This document shows, piece by piece, positions 5,991-6,425 of a stretch of 6,425 nt of DNA. The translations under genes and the position numbers were made by a program. The first letter of the stretch is position 1; each line of letters opens with the position of its first letter. The notes beneath the pieces are model-generated. The model made no database searches, had not been told where the DNA came from, and was given only the letters and a program-made list of their open reading frames with translations. This DNA comes from Ga0077554 sp046590885 (GTDB lineage Bacteria; Pseudomonadota; Gammaproteobacteria; Ga0077554; Ga007554), in contig JBKJTS010000088.1 of NCBI GenBank assembly GCA_046590885.1, forward strand, positions 1 through 6,425. The letters are read 5' to 3'.

Positions 5991-6004
5991 CTGAAAATTT
6001 TCAG
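5991..6004. promoter_or_regulatory. 14-bp perfect palindrome upstream of yqgE, possible operator
   Basis: CTGAAAATTTTCAG is identical to its reverse complement with no spacer. Its centre lies about 70 bases upstream of the transcription start predicted from the candidate promoter at 5935-5964, a distance compatible with an activator site. The cognate regulator is unknown. It also lies just before the in-frame GTG at 5986-5988. Confidence 0.35.
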
Positions 6005-6143
6005 AAGTCACAATGACGGCGTTATGTAGCTGAAATACTCATGTGCTACTGCTTAGGGATAGGCGAATACCACAGGCACAGGCTGAGTCGCGACCGCTTT
6101 TCGGCCACTTTACGCTTATGATTTGGATTAAGGGGTACCCTAT
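6005..6143. other. Non-coding gap between tonB and yqgE, remainder
   Basis: I see no gene, RNA or convincing terminator in this part of the gap. GGGTACCC just after the tonB stop and GTCGCGAC further on are short palindromes without loop or T-run. The lack of a terminator leaves read-through from tonB possible. Confidence 0.5.
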
Positions 6144-6425
6144 TTAGTGGGTTACCAGCCCATCTTTATCAAGAAATTGCCAAGTTCGGATTATATGCAA
6201 AATATCAGTTTCCTTGCGCATTTCCACAGGCATTTGCCCAAAAGGCGAGGCCAGGCGCACAATTCGTATCGCCGCATCGTCAAGTAACTTGTGCCCAGAC
6301 GAACGCATCACGTTAATACTGTTAACGCTGCCATCCGGATTAATCGCCACATCCAGGCGTAAACTGCCAGATATATTGCGTCGGCGAGCTTCTTCGGGGT
6401 AGTTGAGATTACCAATCATCTCAAT
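6144..6425 (-). CDS. tonB: TonB-family energy transducer, C-terminal domain (5' part outside the window)
   Basis: The last 93 codons of a TonB protein; the frame is open to the window edge, so the ATG at 6417-6419 is an internal Met rather than a start. The visible part is the periplasmic C-terminal domain that contacts the TonB box of outer-membrane receptors. It contains NYPEEARRRNISGSLRLDVAI, split over the first strands, then NPDGSV, SSGHKLLDDAAIRIVRLASPF and ending with RTWQFLDKDG. The N-terminal membrane anchor and Pro-rich linker, expected from the family, are not visible. In Pseudomonas the gene at this place, between gshB and yqgE, is tonB3, linked to twitching motility rather than classical iron uptake; applying that here is inference from synteny. 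The gene ends 215 bases before yqgE. Confidence 0.87.
   Translation of the reverse strand: MEMIGNLNYPEEARRRNISGSLRLDVAINPDGSVNSINVMRSSGHKLLDDAAIRIVRLASPFGQMPVEMRKETDILHIIRTWQFLDKDGLVTH

Noticed and set aside
6125..6146. GGGTACCC after the tonB stop as an intrinsic terminator
   Set aside because: It is a loopless 8-bp palindrome and no T-run follows it on the minus strand.
1..6425. A new biological system, mobile element, CRISPR array or RNA gene
   Set aside because: Every long frame belongs to a recognised housekeeping family in a known gene order; no transposase, direct-repeat array, tRNA arm or phage-like gene is visible on either strand.

Overview
The window carries eight genes, all on the minus strand, packed so tightly that almost no sequence is left over. 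Reading in the direction of transcription (high to low coordinate) they are: the 3' end of a TonB-family gene, yqgE (algH), ruvX (yqgF), pyrR, pyrB, a dihydroorotase-like pyrC', birA and coaX (which runs off the low-coordinate edge). The order tonB-yqgE-ruvX-pyrR-pyrB-pyrC' is the one known from Pseudomonas and other Gammaproteobacteria. The protein sequences, especially PyrB and PyrC', also resemble the Pseudomonas type. I infer a gammaproteobacterium (a betaproteobacterium is less likely) of moderate GC content. It is not Pseudomonas itself as far as I can judge, and I cannot name a genus.

Layout. Positions 6144-6425 hold the TonB C-terminal domain. A 215-base non-coding gap (5929-6143) follows, with a 14-bp perfect palindrome and a possible promoter directly in front of yqgE. 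After yqgE (5356-5928) comes a 76-base gap, then ruvX (4794-5279), whose last codons are made of a repeat-like sequence. pyrR (4217-4759), pyrB (3200-4204) and pyrC' (1878-3200) follow with gaps of 34 and 12 bases and a 1-base TGATG overlap, so they are very probably one transcript. birA (844-1845) starts 32 bases after pyrC', and coaX (1-743) starts 100 bases after birA. coaX is open through the window edge and intact as far as it can be seen.

How the genes work together. PyrB is the catalytic subunit of aspartate transcarbamoylase. PyrC' has lost the dihydroorotase metal ligands and is expected to act only as a structural partner of PyrB, so an active dihydroorotase must be encoded elsewhere. 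PyrR is the uracil phosphoribosyltransferase-like regulator of the same pathway. BirA (biotin protein ligase and repressor) and CoaX (type III pantothenate kinase) form a cofactor pair also found adjacent in Pseudomonas; here the pair is joined to the end of the pyr block. RuvX and YqgE are conserved companions in this neighbourhood.

This is a housekeeping region. I found no mobile element, CRISPR array, tRNA, rRNA, defence system or clearly new system. The points worth a second look are small: an in-frame 21-bp tandem repeat inside pyrC', the repeat-derived ruvX tail, a possible leaderless yqgE promoter with an upstream palindrome, and a replaced motif residue in CoaX.
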